Source: Clostridia bacterium (GTDB taxonomy: Bacteria; Bacillota; Clostridia; Christensenellales; Aristaeellaceae). From it: a stretch of DNA of 64,000 nt. The stretch lies in the NCBI GenBank assembly GCA_017521565.1, contig JAFXCE010000001.1:62001-126000 (forward strand). The letters are read 5' to 3'. The notes beneath the pieces are model-generated. The model saw nothing but the letters and a program-made list of their open reading frames with translations, searched no databases and had not been told where the DNA came from. Position 1 is the first letter of the stretch. Each line of letters opens with the position of its first letter. This document shows, piece by piece, positions 50,001 through 59,041 of this stretch. Both the position numbers and the translations under genes were made by a program.

Positions 50001-52896
50001 TCACAGCGGTACCTGCAAATGCGTGGGTTTTGATCTCCGTAACCGGAGCGAGAATCTCCACCTGTTCCAGATTTTTGCAGTACATGAACATGTATTCCGG
50101 AATCACGCCGGTCGATCCCTTCCAGACAACGCTGCGCAGGCCATCACACTCAGCAAAAACCTCCCACCCAAAGGACGTCACGCCGGCAGGAATGGTGATC
50201 TGTTCAAGTGCATCACAATTGGAAAAAGCATTCCGACCAATGCTTGCAACACTATCCGGAATCTCCACATGCTTCAGTCTCGGACAGTCGGAGAACATAA
50301 GCGCTCCCAGAGTTTTTACACCATAGGGAATCACAACTTCCTCAAGATTCGTACAGCCGCTGAATGTCATGTGTTTTACATCGCTGAGTCCTGCGGACAG
50401 AACCACTTTTTTAAGCGTTTTATTCTCAAGGAACGCATAGTTATTGATCGTGGTGATGCTATCCGGCATGATAAGCGATGTATAGTTGTAGTGTTCGTAT
50501 TGCCTGAACGCATTTTCTGCGATTGTCGTAACGGGAATACCCTCAATTTCTGCCGGAATGACGATCTCTTCAGGATCCTTTCCCATCTTGACTCCAGTGA
50601 TGATGTATGCGTCTGCGCTGCTGTTGAGCTTATACTCAAGGCACGCCAGCGTCCCCACTTTTCCGGGGCCGACCTCAATGCATTCCGTCTGCATGGATGC
50701 GGTATATCCGCCGGCGTCGGTGACGGTCACTTTGGCGTAATATGTTCCGTCAATCTCCGGCGTATGGGTAAAGGCGCTTTCTGCCGCCGAGCTGTTTGAT
50801 GCCGTCAATTCTCCATTGCCATACACCTCAAATGCGTAGGTATACGGCTCCGTCCCCCAGCTCGCATGGGCCTGCCAAGTCAGGGGATTTCCCGCTTCCG
50901 GCTCCGCCGTAACCGCCTGCGCCGCGGTGATCTCCGGCAAAGCCGTATTGCGGAAGTCCACGCTCTTCTCAGCAGCCCAGCGCTCCACATTTCCGCTGCC
51001 AAATGTATGCAGCTCAACATCTGTGCAATAATCCAACGCGCCGTCCGCAATCAGCGTATTCTCATTGTCAAAGGTGAGCAGCTCAAGATTCGTGCAGCCT
51101 GCGAACGCATACTGCCCGACCGCATTCACGCCGGCGGGAATCACCATCTCGTCAATACCGATACAGCCGGCAAACGCACGCGGGCCAATCGAGGTGATCG
51201 TATCCGAAAACGCTACGTCGCGCAGCTTTATGCAGCCTGCAAACGTCGAATCCGGCACATTTTCCATGCCTTGCGGCAGAGAAACCGACTTCAAAGCCGA
51301 GCAGCAGGAAAACACGCCTTCCCCCATCGCCACAAGCCCTGTGCCGAACGTGACAGACGAAAGCCCGGTACATCCGGAAAACGCATTCATGCCGACATGC
51401 TTTACCGAATTCGGAAGCGTGATAGACGAAAGCCCCACGCAGCCCAGGAACGCATCCTCGCCGATTTCGGTCACGGTATTGGAAAGCGCAATCGATTTCA
51501 AAGCGGCGCATCCGGCAAACGCATTCTTTTCAATTCTCGTCACGCCTGACGGGATTGTGACGCTTTCGAGCGCGGTACAGCCCTCGAACAGATACGCCGG
51601 GAACTCCTTCAGTGAAGTGATATATGTCAGGCTCGTGCAGCCGGAAAATGCGCCCTCGCCGATGATTTCTTGCCCGCTGAGTGTCACTTGATACAGGTTT
51701 TTGCAGCCGTGGAATGCGTAATCGCCAATCCGCGTCACGTTGCTGGTCGTTTTCACGGTCTGCAGGTTCTCGCATGCCACAAACGCATAATCGGCAATGG
51801 CTGTCACCGGATGATCGTGATGAGAATAGGGAATGGCGATCTCTTTCGCGCCGGCATCGCAGCCGATAACGCAATAGGATTCCCCATCCGCATTGAGGCT
51901 GTAAAAAAGCGGATCCGGATTCGGGTATTCCTCAATTGCAATCGCATTGCCCTGCACAGCCAGCTCTCGTCCCAAGCCATCCATCACATGCGCCTGAGCG
52001 GTGTATTCTCCCGGCTCTTCAAACTGCACACTGTATATGGCGCTGCTTGTATATCCGCTCTGTTCATACAATCCGCCGTCTTTATACAGCGAATACTGAA
52101 CCATAATCGCGCCCGCATGTCCGCTGACGCTCAGATTCCACGTCATCGGATCGTTGAGCCACCCTGCCGTATCTTCTGCAATCAATGCCGCATCCATCTG
52201 TCCGGCAAGCTGCGTCTTCGGGCTGATGGCCTGCGTCGTCGTGCCGTCGGCATGCTCGCAATAGCAGATCGCATACATCTCACCGGTGAGCGCCGTTTCA
52301 TGGCTTTCCCTAAGCGTATAGATCAGTTCCTCGGACGCTTCAAACCGCCTGTATTCTTCGCCATTGAGGATCACCGCCAGCTGGCACAAGTCGCCATACA
52401 TCACGCTGCCCGGATCGATTTCCCACGTGAGGTCAATTTCATTTCCCTCGCACAGCAGGCGACTAACAGTAACACGGGGGATCAGTTCTGAAGGCGCGGA
52501 AGGATCAGACGGATCTCCGATCATTTCCACATTGCAATCCGGATGCTGCTCAACGTAGCGCAGCGCATACTGCGCCGCATAGCTGCCCCATTCGCACCTG
52601 AACGTCAGATTGCTGCAGCTTGCAAAAGCATCCTTTGCAATGTATGTAACGGACGATGGAATATATATCGTTTCCATGTTCTCGCATTCTGCAAACGCCC
52701 TTGCGCCGATTGCATTCAGCTTTTCAGGCAATACCACATTCTGCAGCGCATCATTTCCGCAGAACGCCTCTTTTTCGATCTCCAGCAATTGAGCAGGCAA
52801 CTGCATGGTTTGCGCAGATGCACCGCCTGCAAAAAGCATCAGGAAAACCAATCCCAGCAAAAGCGATCTCTTCAGAAGTGCGTTTATCTTGCTCAT
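47068..52896 (-). CDS. Giant secreted BspA-type leucine-rich-repeat protein
   Basis: A 1942-residue protein. The signal peptide (about residues 1-28) ends near A-S-A / Q-T. The N-terminal two-thirds carry many BspA-type LRR_5 repeats of about 23 residues (pattern x-I-G-x-x-A-F-x-x-C-x-x-L), interrupted by Ig/PKD-like segments near 150-300 and 680-760. From about 1390 the repeats give way to beta-rich regions with a run of Asp/Gly strands (SGDIRVKALAELEGVKLSA), then a helical region of about 350 residues. No LPxTG motif, terminal membrane segment or S-layer domain is visible, so attachment is unexplained. Such proteins bind host or bacterial surfaces. The gene stands alone. Confidence 0.9.
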   Translation of the reverse strand: MSKINALLKRSLLLGLVFLMLFAGGASAQTMQLPAQLLEIEKEAFCGNDALQNVVLPEKLNAIGARAFAECENMETIYIPSSVTYIAKDAFASCSNLTFRCEWGSYAAQYALRYVEQHPDCNVEMIGDPSDPSAPSELIPRVTVSRLLCEGNEIDLTWEIDPGSVMYGDLCQLAVILNGEEYRRFEASEELIYTLRESHETALTGEMYAICYCEHADGTTTQAISPKTQLAGQMDAALIAEDTAGWLNDPMTWNLSVSGHAGAIMVQYSLYKDGGLYEQSGYTSSAIYSVQFEEPGEYTAQAHVMDGLGRELAVQGNAIAIEEYPNPDPLFYSLNADGESYCVIGCDAGAKEIAIPYSHHDHPVTAIADYAFVACENLQTVKTTSNVTRIGDYAFHGCKNLYQVTLSGQEIIGEGAFSGCTSLTYITSLKEFPAYLFEGCTALESVTIPSGVTRIEKNAFAGCAALKSIALSNTVTEIGEDAFLGCVGLSSITLPNSVKHVGMNAFSGCTGLSSVTFGTGLVAMGEGVFSCCSALKSVSLPQGMENVPDSTFAGCIKLRDVAFSDTITSIGPRAFAGCIGIDEMVIPAGVNAVGQYAFAGCTNLELLTFDNENTLIADGALDYCTDVELHTFGSGNVERWAAEKSVDFRNTALPEITAAQAVTAEPEAGNPLTWQAHASWGTEPYTYAFEVYGNGELTASNSSAAESAFTHTPEIDGTYYAKVTVTDAGGYTASMQTECIEVGPGKVGTLACLEYKLNSSADAYIITGVKMGKDPEEIVIPAEIEGIPVTTIAENAFRQYEHYNYTSLIMPDSITTINNYAFLENKTLKKVVLSAGLSDVKHMTFSGCTNLEEVVIPYGVKTLGALMFSDCPRLKHVEIPDSVASIGRNAFSNCDALEQITIPAGVTSFGWEVFAECDGLRSVVWKGSTGVIPEYMFMYCKNLEQVEILAPVTEIKTHAFAGTAVKEIDGLDAVSIVDSYAFANCQDLIRMDLSRDAATVRIDDGAFENCGALEYVRMNDEALCSTGVAAFANCTSLQKVTCGVMRAMQGSFRGCTALKEAEVEYIGASCFEGCTTLERVIIRDNDYELLIPEYAFKDCAKLKRIEFASSYSLTDPSYFKEVRIYTEAFKNCASLEEFVLTGSRGLHLWDGVFDGCTSLKNARLTTFYSSYYSGEGCKIPNKLFKNCTALEKVYFSGFRSGVGDEAFKNCTSLKTLEMYSTGSYDSSYIVNELKGKIGSQAFANCESLTYLLITGVIKSNIGEAAFDGCVNLLIDPDSCEGALEYFAENPINPALTADTLKKTLTAEVSWGEVKKDNSGAYVTAKITAHNTKNGAIIYAGDWASTIAAAKMGSVEVTVSSPCLSVQYEGDSLVIPPDSDVRQVHSLGDIHYLGSKSATVILRCTSENPSKCDHGDLCVVVTADEDLQTEVTSAADVVFPNYVTGDLVIDEDTVFDVDTVVSGDIRVKALAELEGVKLSAGGEIRIDQGGTVKMNGSARLIAQELILEGGGGIDMRDSASIRAGSITDEGSIAMLSAGSRITADSFSVTGSGVLNMAADGRLTTDSFTFHTGADHTKLLTHGVIVASQAQIGRGYFGSKKNVFLLQGDSCTLSVERTSPKQRFAALMIDCKVGDLVVDGAGNLTGMPFECDHFSMSEGSFEDEITKSNQICKEIVDKFIEARMEAVAEKEDKLAKELEELYTVSLDMSDLDIDTLKEARRSATYAQKAVISWMIETSANAPGKWSNVNDIIQAITVTHTGGSYSFTDGDKTYEVTVSPKGGLSASQAAAGWGEIVCRCGSEQYTYVFALSPEGIKKSSEALLEIIREYAEDEYVTQINKAMEELLGKEDAKYAMALVKVLETSALDDKSVFKVIAEKYGKDIAKKLLEEKFPKLKKTIKYVTKWDKFIKKGKSLNGMVKESRAGNAMPSSIMKEFLDLVKLTM

Positions 52897-53335
52897 CCCG
52901 ATTCCTCCTATGCTCTTACAGCAGACTCATATGTAATTTGCGTATACATTTCCGCGCTGCAGGAGTAAACGCTATCGTTTCCTATGCTTTTAACGCAGGG
53001 TTTCATGCAGCTTGCGCAATCAGCATCATTTGTTAAGGGCAGATTATTCTCCATCTGCTTCGTACTTATTAGTGCTATTTTCTGACAAAGCGAATCGATT
53101 GTCAAGTTATCATTTGCACCAAGCGGGATTTCTGTGTGTTATTTACTTTTTGCTGCAATAGTCCATGCATAACGCAATCATTCTTTCGATTTCCATAAAA
53201 ATACCAACACCTTCCATTTATCGTCCTTTTTCTGCATGACATTCACAGCAGAGGAGGATAACAAATTATCGGTATTGGTAGGTTTATTTGAAAACTATAG
53301 GGGCCTGTATAACACCCAAGCCCCCTTTTTCAGGC
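52897..53335. other. Long intergenic region between the LRR gene and spo0A
   Basis: No protein gene is supported. Minus strand: a TTGACA (53100-53105) with a weak GAAAAT -10 could be the promoter of the LRR gene. Plus strand: hairpin GGGGC / GCCCC (53300-53324) with TTTTT and, ahead of it, a GAGGAGG without a following ATG in frame. Confidence 0.55.
53300..53330 (+). terminator. Plus-strand terminator-like hairpin without an assigned gene
   Basis: GGGGC (53300-53304) pairs with GCCCC (53320-53324), followed by C and TTTTT. On the minus strand it may also serve as the end of the spo0A transcript, but the minus-side T-tract is poor. It may end an unannotated plus-strand RNA. Confidence 0.45.
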
Positions 53336-54121
53336 TTATGCAGATTCTTTAATCCTCAATCTATCGCTGACCAGTGCAATGAACTCCCCATTCGTCGGCT
53401 TATCATCAAGACTGCACACATTCCGCCCAAACGCCTCGTCAAGCGCCTCGATCCTGCCTCTATTCCATGCGACCTCAATCGCGTGCCGGATCGCCCTTTC
53501 TACTTTGCTTGACGTCGTCCCGAACCTGTGTGCAATGCCGGGGTACAGCTCCTTCGTAATCCGATTGATCCTCTCCGGATTCTCCATCACCATCTTTACC
53601 GCTTCGCGGAGGTACTGATACCCCTTGATATGAGCAGGAATCCCGACGGTCAGAAAGAGATTGGCGATCTGTTCTTCCGGGTTATCACCGATACCACCCC
53701 GAATCTCACTCTGAATCTTCAAGCCTATGGCATCTGCTCGTTCAGCCTCTCCCGCCGCCTCGTATACGCGCTGGGCAAGCATCATGTAATCAAACGGCTT
53801 AATCATGTAATAATTCACGCCCAGATTAACGGCGCGTGTTACAAAGTCATCCCGCCCCAATGCCGTCAATGCAATTACGCCTGGCCTGTGCGCCAGTTTC
53901 ATCGCTGCCATTCTTTCAAGCATGGCGTATCCATCCATTTTAGGCATGATCATGTCGCAAATCAACACATCCGGCTCTTTTTCCTGAATCAGCGCCAACG
54001 CATCCAATCCATTTCCTGCCGTACAGGCAATCTCTATTCCCCCCTGCTGTGACAAAAACGACGAAACCATTTCCCGAAGCTGCGAATTGTCATCTGCCAC
54101 CACCACTCGAACCGTTTCCAT
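53336..54121 (-). CDS. spo0A: Sporulation master regulator Spo0A
   Basis: A 261-residue response regulator that, when phosphorylated, switches on sporulation genes. Receiver domain: D10-D11 acidic pocket, phospho-acceptor D56 in ICDMIMP, T/A switch and K108 in MIKPFD. The C-terminal DNA-binding domain (about 150-261) has NLFLTVGIPAHIKGYQYLREA and GTTSSKVERAIRHAIEVAWNRG helices typical of Spo0A. The start is the ATG of METVRVV (GGAGG nine bases before); earlier in-frame starts lack a ribosome site. spoIVB, its usual neighbour, is absent. Confidence 0.95.
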   Translation of the reverse strand: METVRVVVADDNSQLREMVSSFLSQQGGIEIACTAGNGLDALALIQEKEPDVLICDMIMPKMDGYAMLERMAAMKLAHRPGVIALTALGRDDFVTRAVNLGVNYYMIKPFDYMMLAQRVYEAAGEAERADAIGLKIQSEIRGGIGDNPEEQIANLFLTVGIPAHIKGYQYLREAVKMVMENPERINRITKELYPGIAHRFGTTSSKVERAIRHAIEVAWNRGRIEALDEAFGRNVCSLDDKPTNGEFIALVSDRLRIKESA

Positions 54122-54173
54122 TATTTCCGCCTCCAATATATCCATATAATATATTAAATTCATATTATGATAT

Positions 54174-54202
54174 AATATAGCATATTGTGCATCACATGTA
54201 AA
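54174..54202 (-). promoter_or_regulatory. Promoter of spo0A
   Basis: On the minus strand, TTTACA (54197-54202), 17 bases, TATATT (54174-54179), within a very AT-rich stretch. Confidence 0.65.
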
Positions 54203-54288
54203 CATAAAAATCCACTTTGCGCACATCGATTTCATTTCATGTATACGCTATATCGAGAAAAATAGAATCATTCTCCGCAGCAAACTGT

Positions 54289-54966
54289 TTACTGCACAAG
54301 ATTCAGTTCCTCACCGCTCAGATTATAGCCGACAAAGCCCTCCGGCACAGCACCAACAATAATCGACTCCGCAACCAGCATGTTTGCCGATACCTGCGTA
54401 GTCTTTGCCCCGGTTGGAATGACAATACGAATGCTCGCCGTCACCTTCAGGTATACTTTATGGCGAGTCTGGTTGATTCCACATGCTTCAAACTCTGTTG
54501 CAAAATCTGTCGCAATGGAACCGATCGGGACGATCGAAACCGGAACGCCGGGGCCGCTTCCCGCGAAAAGCGTAATGCCCAGCGCGGCGCCAAGCGGAAC
54601 GCTCACGCGCTCGCTGCTCATATTGTTGAGCCTTCTCAGCGCTGCCTTGCCTGCTTTATCCGCAAGCTCATTCATCCTCATGGTATTCGCCGAAAGCAGC
54701 GCAACCTGCCCTCGCTCATCCATGCGCACCGTCATCAGCTGATCATACGCTACGCCGTCCTCCAGTGCCTCCGCCAGCGCTCCCTGCAGCACCTGGGAAG
54801 CCATCGCCGCCGATCTTGCCTCTGCCAGAGAAAACACAAGCGGCTTAAAATTGCGGTCCGCCAACAGAAACAGCACTGTTCCCATCGTCAAAAGCATTGC
54901 TGCTCGCCTGAAAATGCGTCTGCGCCGCACAAGCGCAGAATATTTTTTGATCTGATCGGCAGTCAT
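54289..54966 (-). CDS. yunB: Sporulation protein YunB
   Basis: A 225-residue protein. A basic N-terminus and one membrane segment (about residues 20-37) anchor it; the rest is exposed. The LMTVRMDERGQVALLSANT, LGAALGITLFAGSGPGV and GINQTRHKVYLKVTAS segments match YunB, a forespore/mother-cell sporulation protein of endospore formers. The ATG follows AGGGAGGG. It is divergent from the penicillin-binding protein gene and ends towards spo0A. Confidence 0.88.
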   Translation of the reverse strand: MTADQIKKYSALVRRRRIFRRAAMLLTMGTVLFLLADRNFKPLVFSLAEARSAAMASQVLQGALAEALEDGVAYDQLMTVRMDERGQVALLSANTMRMNELADKAGKAALRRLNNMSSERVSVPLGAALGITLFAGSGPGVPVSIVPIGSIATDFATEFEACGINQTRHKVYLKVTASIRIVIPTGAKTTQVSANMLVAESIIVGAVPEGFVGYNLSGEELNLVQ

Positions 54967-55042
54967 TTCATCCCTCCCTTCGTCTTATATTCAAACGCCT
55001 GTCCAATTTTGCTTTTATGATGCGAAGACAGGTTTTGTGTGA

Positions 55043-55048
55043 TATAAT
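55043..55048 (+). promoter_or_regulatory. Extended -10 promoter of the penicillin-binding protein gene
   Basis: TGA-TATAAT (55040-55048) lies 47 bases before the ATG; no convincing -35 was found. Confidence 0.5.
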
Positions 55049-55095
55049 GATTTTGAATGACGATCATCCCTCACCCCTTTACAAGGAGGAAGAGC

Positions 55096-57978
55096 ATGCC
55101 CAAATACAACGATCCCAAGAAGAAAACAGCGAAGTTCACGCCGCTCACCCCTGCAGATGGGGAGCTTGATGACACTTCGTCCGATCTTGATAAAACGCAG
55201 CTGCGTATCCCGGAATCCAGCGCTGCGCCGCAGCATACATCACGCATGCCGGAGCCCGTGGTCACAAAGAAGAGCAAAAAGAAAACACGCGAGCGTGACC
55301 GCGAACGCCCGCATTCGATCTTCAAACCCAGAACCAAGAATCCAAACTTTGCGCTGAGCGTCGCTGTAACGACCATACAGCTTTGTTCCATTCTGCTTCT
55401 GTGTGCATGCCTTGCGCTGGCAGGCGTGCTGATCGGCATCGCCAAAGCGTACGTCGATACCGCACCGACGCTCGACCTCGCAGCCATCGATGCGCAGGAT
55501 AAGACTTCCTTTATTTACGACAGCAAGGGCAATCTGATCACCGATTACAAGGGCACCGAGGATCGCGTGATGGTCTCCATCGACGAGATTCCCCTGATGC
55601 TGCAGAATGCATTCGTCGCCGTGGAGGACGCGCGATTCTACGAGCACAACGGCGTGGATGTCAAACGCATTGTCGGCGCGCTGGTCGCTAACTTCACGAC
55701 CGGATCCACGCAGGGCGGTTCCACGATCACGCAGCAGCTGATCAAGCAGACTGCGCTGTCGAGCGAGCTGTCCTATAAGCGCAAGCTGCAGGAAGCTTAC
55801 CTCGCGATGGAACTTGAAACGCGCTATACCAAGCAGCAGATTCTGGAGAGTTATCTCAACACCATCTTCCTGGGCGGAAGCTATTACGGCGTGAAGGTTG
55901 CTGCCAACGGTTACTTCGGCAAGGAGTTGAGCGAGCTCACCCTGCGCGAATGCGCCATGCTCGCCGGCATGACGCGCAGCCCGAACTACTACAACCCGCG
56001 CAGGAATTTCTACACGCTCAACACGGAGGGCAGCAACACTGCGGATATCACCAACAACCGCACAGACTATGTCCTGCGCCAGATGCGCGAAAACGGCCTG
56101 ATTTCCACGCAGGAGTATCACGCGGCGCTCGATCAGTCCACCGCCCATGTGCTGCAGACCTCCCCGACTGCGACAGATATGTACGCCTATCCGCATTATG
56201 TCGAATATGCGATCAACGACGTGATCGACACGTTCCTTGATCTCAACGGTCTTGAGGATACCTCCGCGAACCGCTATGCCATGGAGAACAAGCTGCGCAC
56301 CGGCGGCTACAGCGTCTATCTGTGTCTGGATACCGAGATTCAGCAGCTTCTTGAGGAAACGCTCGCCACGTGGGACGACTATCCCCGCCTGCGCGATCCA
56401 TCCGACAAGGTCTATCACGCGCGCAACGCGGACGGTACCTATACCGAAATCGAACAGCCGCAGGCCGCGGCATGCATCTATGACTACCGCACGGGCGAAC
56501 TCAAAGCGATTGTCGGCAGCCGCTATAAGCCCACCGCACGCAAGACGCTCAATCGCGCCAGCGATATGAACATGCCTGTCGGCTCTTCCATCAAGCCGCT
56601 GACCGTCTATGCGCCGGCGATTGATCTGGGCGCATCCCCCGCATCCATCGCCTACAACATGCCCGTTCCGATCTCCGGCTGGAAGGATTCCTCCGGCAAG
56701 GACGCTTGGCCGCAGAACTACGGCGGAGGCGGTTACAAGGGGCCGCAGAGCTTCCGCAATGCGATGCGCAATTCCCACAACACCTCCGCCGCGCAGATTC
56801 TGATGAGCTACGTCGGCGTGAACCGGGCAGTGGAATACCTGCATCTGATGGGCATCGACGACGCGCACATCAACGCGGATCCCTTCGGTCTTGCGCTGGG
56901 TTCCTCCGGCGTCACGCCCGTACAGATGGCCGTCGCCTTTGGCACGGTCGCCAACAAGGGCGTGTATCAGGAGCCGATCTCCTTCTCCCGAATTCTGGAC
57001 AGCAACGGCAACGTCGTCGTCGATATGCGCCAGCAGCAGGATCGCCATCAGGTCTTTAAGCCCTCGACCGCCTATCTGGTTGTGGATATGCTCAAAGAGG
57101 CCGTGCAGAGCGGCACCGGTACAAAGGCGAAGATCTCTTCGCAGGTTGTCGCCGGCAAGACGGGCACCAACTCCGACAGCAAAGGCGTATTCTTCGCCGG
57201 CATGACGGGCTGGTATGCCGGTTCTGTCTGGATTGGACACGACAACTACAAGGCGCTGACCTCCAAGGCAACCGGCGGCAACGCAGCCGCGCCCCTCTGG
57301 CAGGAATTCATGGAGCGTATCCATAAGGCCAAGGGGCTTGATTCCCGCGAAATCATCGACGGAAAGCCCGCAGACTACGGTCTTGTCCGCGTGACGACAT
57401 GCGGTGTAAGCGGTCAGCTGGCAACGGACGCCTGCTACAATGACGTAAACGGCTACAAAACCATCACCGATTACTGGTACGAAGGCAGCGTTCCCACCGC
57501 CTATTGCTCCATGCATAAACAGGTTTCCGTCTGTACGGATTCCGGTCTTCTGGCGACGGAATACTGTCCGGATTATGCCGTGGACAATCGCGGTATCGTG
57601 CTGATTCCGCGCGGTCATCCGCTGTACAATGCCATCGGCAGCTACGGAAGCACCATCCGCAAGTATCTTGGCGAATTCGCCACGCTGCAGAGCACCTCTG
57701 ACATCGAGAACCACATCTGTCAACTGCATGACGAATACACGGCCTCTCAATCGACGTCTGAGCTCGACGCGCTCGTGGAAAACGCCTATAGCCTGACCCT
57801 TCAGGCATACCAGCTGGTCGGTTCTTCGCCATACATCAGCAACGACACGCGCAGGCAGATCAATACAGCGATCAGCACCGTGCAGACGCTGCTGTCGATC
57901 TATCCGATCGACTACAGTTCGCTGGAGGGCGCAATCAACAACCTCTACAGTCAGCTGCGCGCTGCCGGGCTGCTGTGA
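55096..57978 (+). CDS. ponA: Class A penicillin-binding protein (PBP1A/PonA-type)
   Basis: A 960-residue bifunctional murein synthase. A basic, disordered N-terminus of about 95 residues leads to one membrane anchor (about 96-120). The GT51 transglycosylase part has EDARFYEHNGVD, GGSTITQQLIKQ, RKLQEAYLAMELE and ILESYLN (near 175-265). The transpeptidase has GSSIKPL (catalytic Ser-x-x-Lys), SHNTSA and AGKTGTN. The C-terminus adds about 150 residues, including a Cys-containing region and a Ser/Thr-rich helical end. The ATG has AAGGAGG eight bases upstream. It is followed by a dispersed repeat and a terminator. Confidence 0.95.
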   Translation: MPKYNDPKKKTAKFTPLTPADGELDDTSSDLDKTQLRIPESSAAPQHTSRMPEPVVTKKSKKKTRERDRERPHSIFKPRTKNPNFALSVAVTTIQLCSILLLCACLALAGVLIGIAKAYVDTAPTLDLAAIDAQDKTSFIYDSKGNLITDYKGTEDRVMVSIDEIPLMLQNAFVAVEDARFYEHNGVDVKRIVGALVANFTTGSTQGGSTITQQLIKQTALSSELSYKRKLQEAYLAMELETRYTKQQILESYLNTIFLGGSYYGVKVAANGYFGKELSELTLRECAMLAGMTRSPNYYNPRRNFYTLNTEGSNTADITNNRTDYVLRQMRENGLISTQEYHAALDQSTAHVLQTSPTATDMYAYPHYVEYAINDVIDTFLDLNGLEDTSANRYAMENKLRTGGYSVYLCLDTEIQQLLEETLATWDDYPRLRDPSDKVYHARNADGTYTEIEQPQAAACIYDYRTGELKAIVGSRYKPTARKTLNRASDMNMPVGSSIKPLTVYAPAIDLGASPASIAYNMPVPISGWKDSSGKDAWPQNYGGGGYKGPQSFRNAMRNSHNTSAAQILMSYVGVNRAVEYLHLMGIDDAHINADPFGLALGSSGVTPVQMAVAFGTVANKGVYQEPISFSRILDSNGNVVVDMRQQQDRHQVFKPSTAYLVVDMLKEAVQSGTGTKAKISSQVVAGKTGTNSDSKGVFFAGMTGWYAGSVWIGHDNYKALTSKATGGNAAAPLWQEFMERIHKAKGLDSREIIDGKPADYGLVRVTTCGVSGQLATDACYNDVNGYKTITDYWYEGSVPTAYCSMHKQVSVCTDSGLLATEYCPDYAVDNRGIVLIPRGHPLYNAIGSYGSTIRKYLGEFATLQSTSDIENHICQLHDEYTASQSTSELDALVENAYSLTLQAYQLVGSSPYISNDTRRQINTAISTVQTLLSIYPIDYSSLEGAINNLYSQLRAAGLL

Positions 57979-58050
57979 TTGGGCTGCCGCCCAAACCCGC
58001 CCGGGGATTTCATCCCCAGACCCCCACTCCGCTTCGCGGCGGTTTTAAGA
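57979..58050 (+). repeat. Dispersed double-hairpin repeat, copy C
   Basis: TTGGGCTGCCGCCCAA, CGGGGATTTCATCCCC, then the end CTCCGCTTCGCGGCGGTTTTAAG. It begins right at the stop codon of the penicillin-binding protein gene, in the same direction. Confidence 0.8.
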
Positions 58051-58063
58051 TTCTTACAAACAT

Positions 58064-58105
58064 AGACGAAGGCTGTACCGAATATCTGGTACAGCCTTCG
58101 TTTAT
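58064..58105. terminator. Bidirectional terminator
   Basis: A 14-bp perfect stem ACGAAGGCTGTACC / GGTACAGCCTTCGT. It follows repeat C and overlaps the stop codon of the convergent ATPase gene. Confidence 0.85.
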
Positions 58106-58965
58106 TCCGTTTCAAATGCGTGTTCGTGCGCTTTAAAGAATTCGTAATATGTCCGCACGTTTTTAAGCTCCGTCCATCGCCGCACATCCACCGGATCGCT
58201 GTCCAGATCGTAGATCTTCGCCCCGCGCATGGACAGCAGAAAGGGCGAATGCGTGCTGATGACAAACTGGCAGCCCATAAAGCGCGCGCTGTCTGCAATG
58301 AACTGACACAGCTCCATCTGCCGCTCCGGCGAGAGGCTGTTTTCCGGTTCGTCAAGCAGGTAGAGCCTGTCCTCCGTGATTTTATTGGTAAAGTAGCGGA
58401 ATGCGCTTTCTCCGTTTGAAAACGTGCGCACATTCATGCCCAGCTCCTCTTTGACATACTTCGACTGCGTTTTCTTCCTCGCCCGAACAATCTTTTTGAG
58501 CTGATCATAATCCTCCATGGAGGAAAGCTGGAATCTGGCGCGCTTATTTTCCAGGTATTCGTCAAACACATCCGTTCGCTTGCGGTCGATCCCTTCGTTG
58601 AGTTCGCGCAACGAGAGCATGTGATCAAACACATCGTCGCTGGTGATGATGCAGCTGCCCTGCGGAATATGGTTTCTCAGCTCCATGCGGCACATCGAAA
58701 CGTAATCCTCAAAAAAGCTTGTGCGGTTATAAGGCGCTTCCCACAAGAGCCCTGCCTTCTCCGCTATGACATGCAGCGCGGTGGATTTCCCGGTGCCGTT
58801 TCCGCCGTAGAGAATCGTCACCGGCTCAAAATCGATCCTCGAGAACTGCCTGCGCGAAAGGATCTTGAACGGATAAAACGACGTATAACAGGTTCTCTTC
58901 TCCGCCATGATGTACGACGTTTCGCGCTCCGCATCCGGGAAAACAAACGAATCGAGATAGAGCAT
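58102..58965 (-). CDS. AAA/ABC-type ATPase (AAA_15/RecF-like)
   Basis: A 287-residue P-loop ATPase: Walker A YGGNGTGKST (near residues 54-63), Walker B LYLLDEPENSLSPE (near 200) and the H-motif STHSPFLLSM. A middle insert (about 90-175) holds charged helices. It resembles the ATPase modules of OLD-type and SMC/RecF-like proteins but has no TOPRIM or nuclease domain and no partner gene. Its job is unknown. The start is the ATG of MLYLDSF with GGAAGAGG upstream; an in-frame start 96 bases earlier runs into the next gene's ribosome site. Confidence 0.78.
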   Translation of the reverse strand: MLYLDSFVFPDAERETSYIMAEKRTCYTSFYPFKILSRRQFSRIDFEPVTILYGGNGTGKSTALHVIAEKAGLLWEAPYNRTSFFEDYVSMCRMELRNHIPQGSCIITSDDVFDHMLSLRELNEGIDRKRTDVFDEYLENKRARFQLSSMEDYDQLKKIVRARKKTQSKYVKEELGMNVRTFSNGESAFRYFTNKITEDRLYLLDEPENSLSPERQMELCQFIADSARFMGCQFVISTHSPFLLSMRGAKIYDLDSDPVDVRRWTELKNVRTYYEFFKAHEHAFETE

Positions 58966-59041
58966 ATCTGGCCTCTTCCTGCATGTAAAGTCACCCTTTG
59001 GGGCAGACTGTATGTCAAAAGATCGAGGAGGATGATTCATC

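Noticed and set aside
55240..57750. 836-residue open frame on the minus strand
   Set aside because: It is antisense to the class A penicillin-binding protein and has no recognisable domains.
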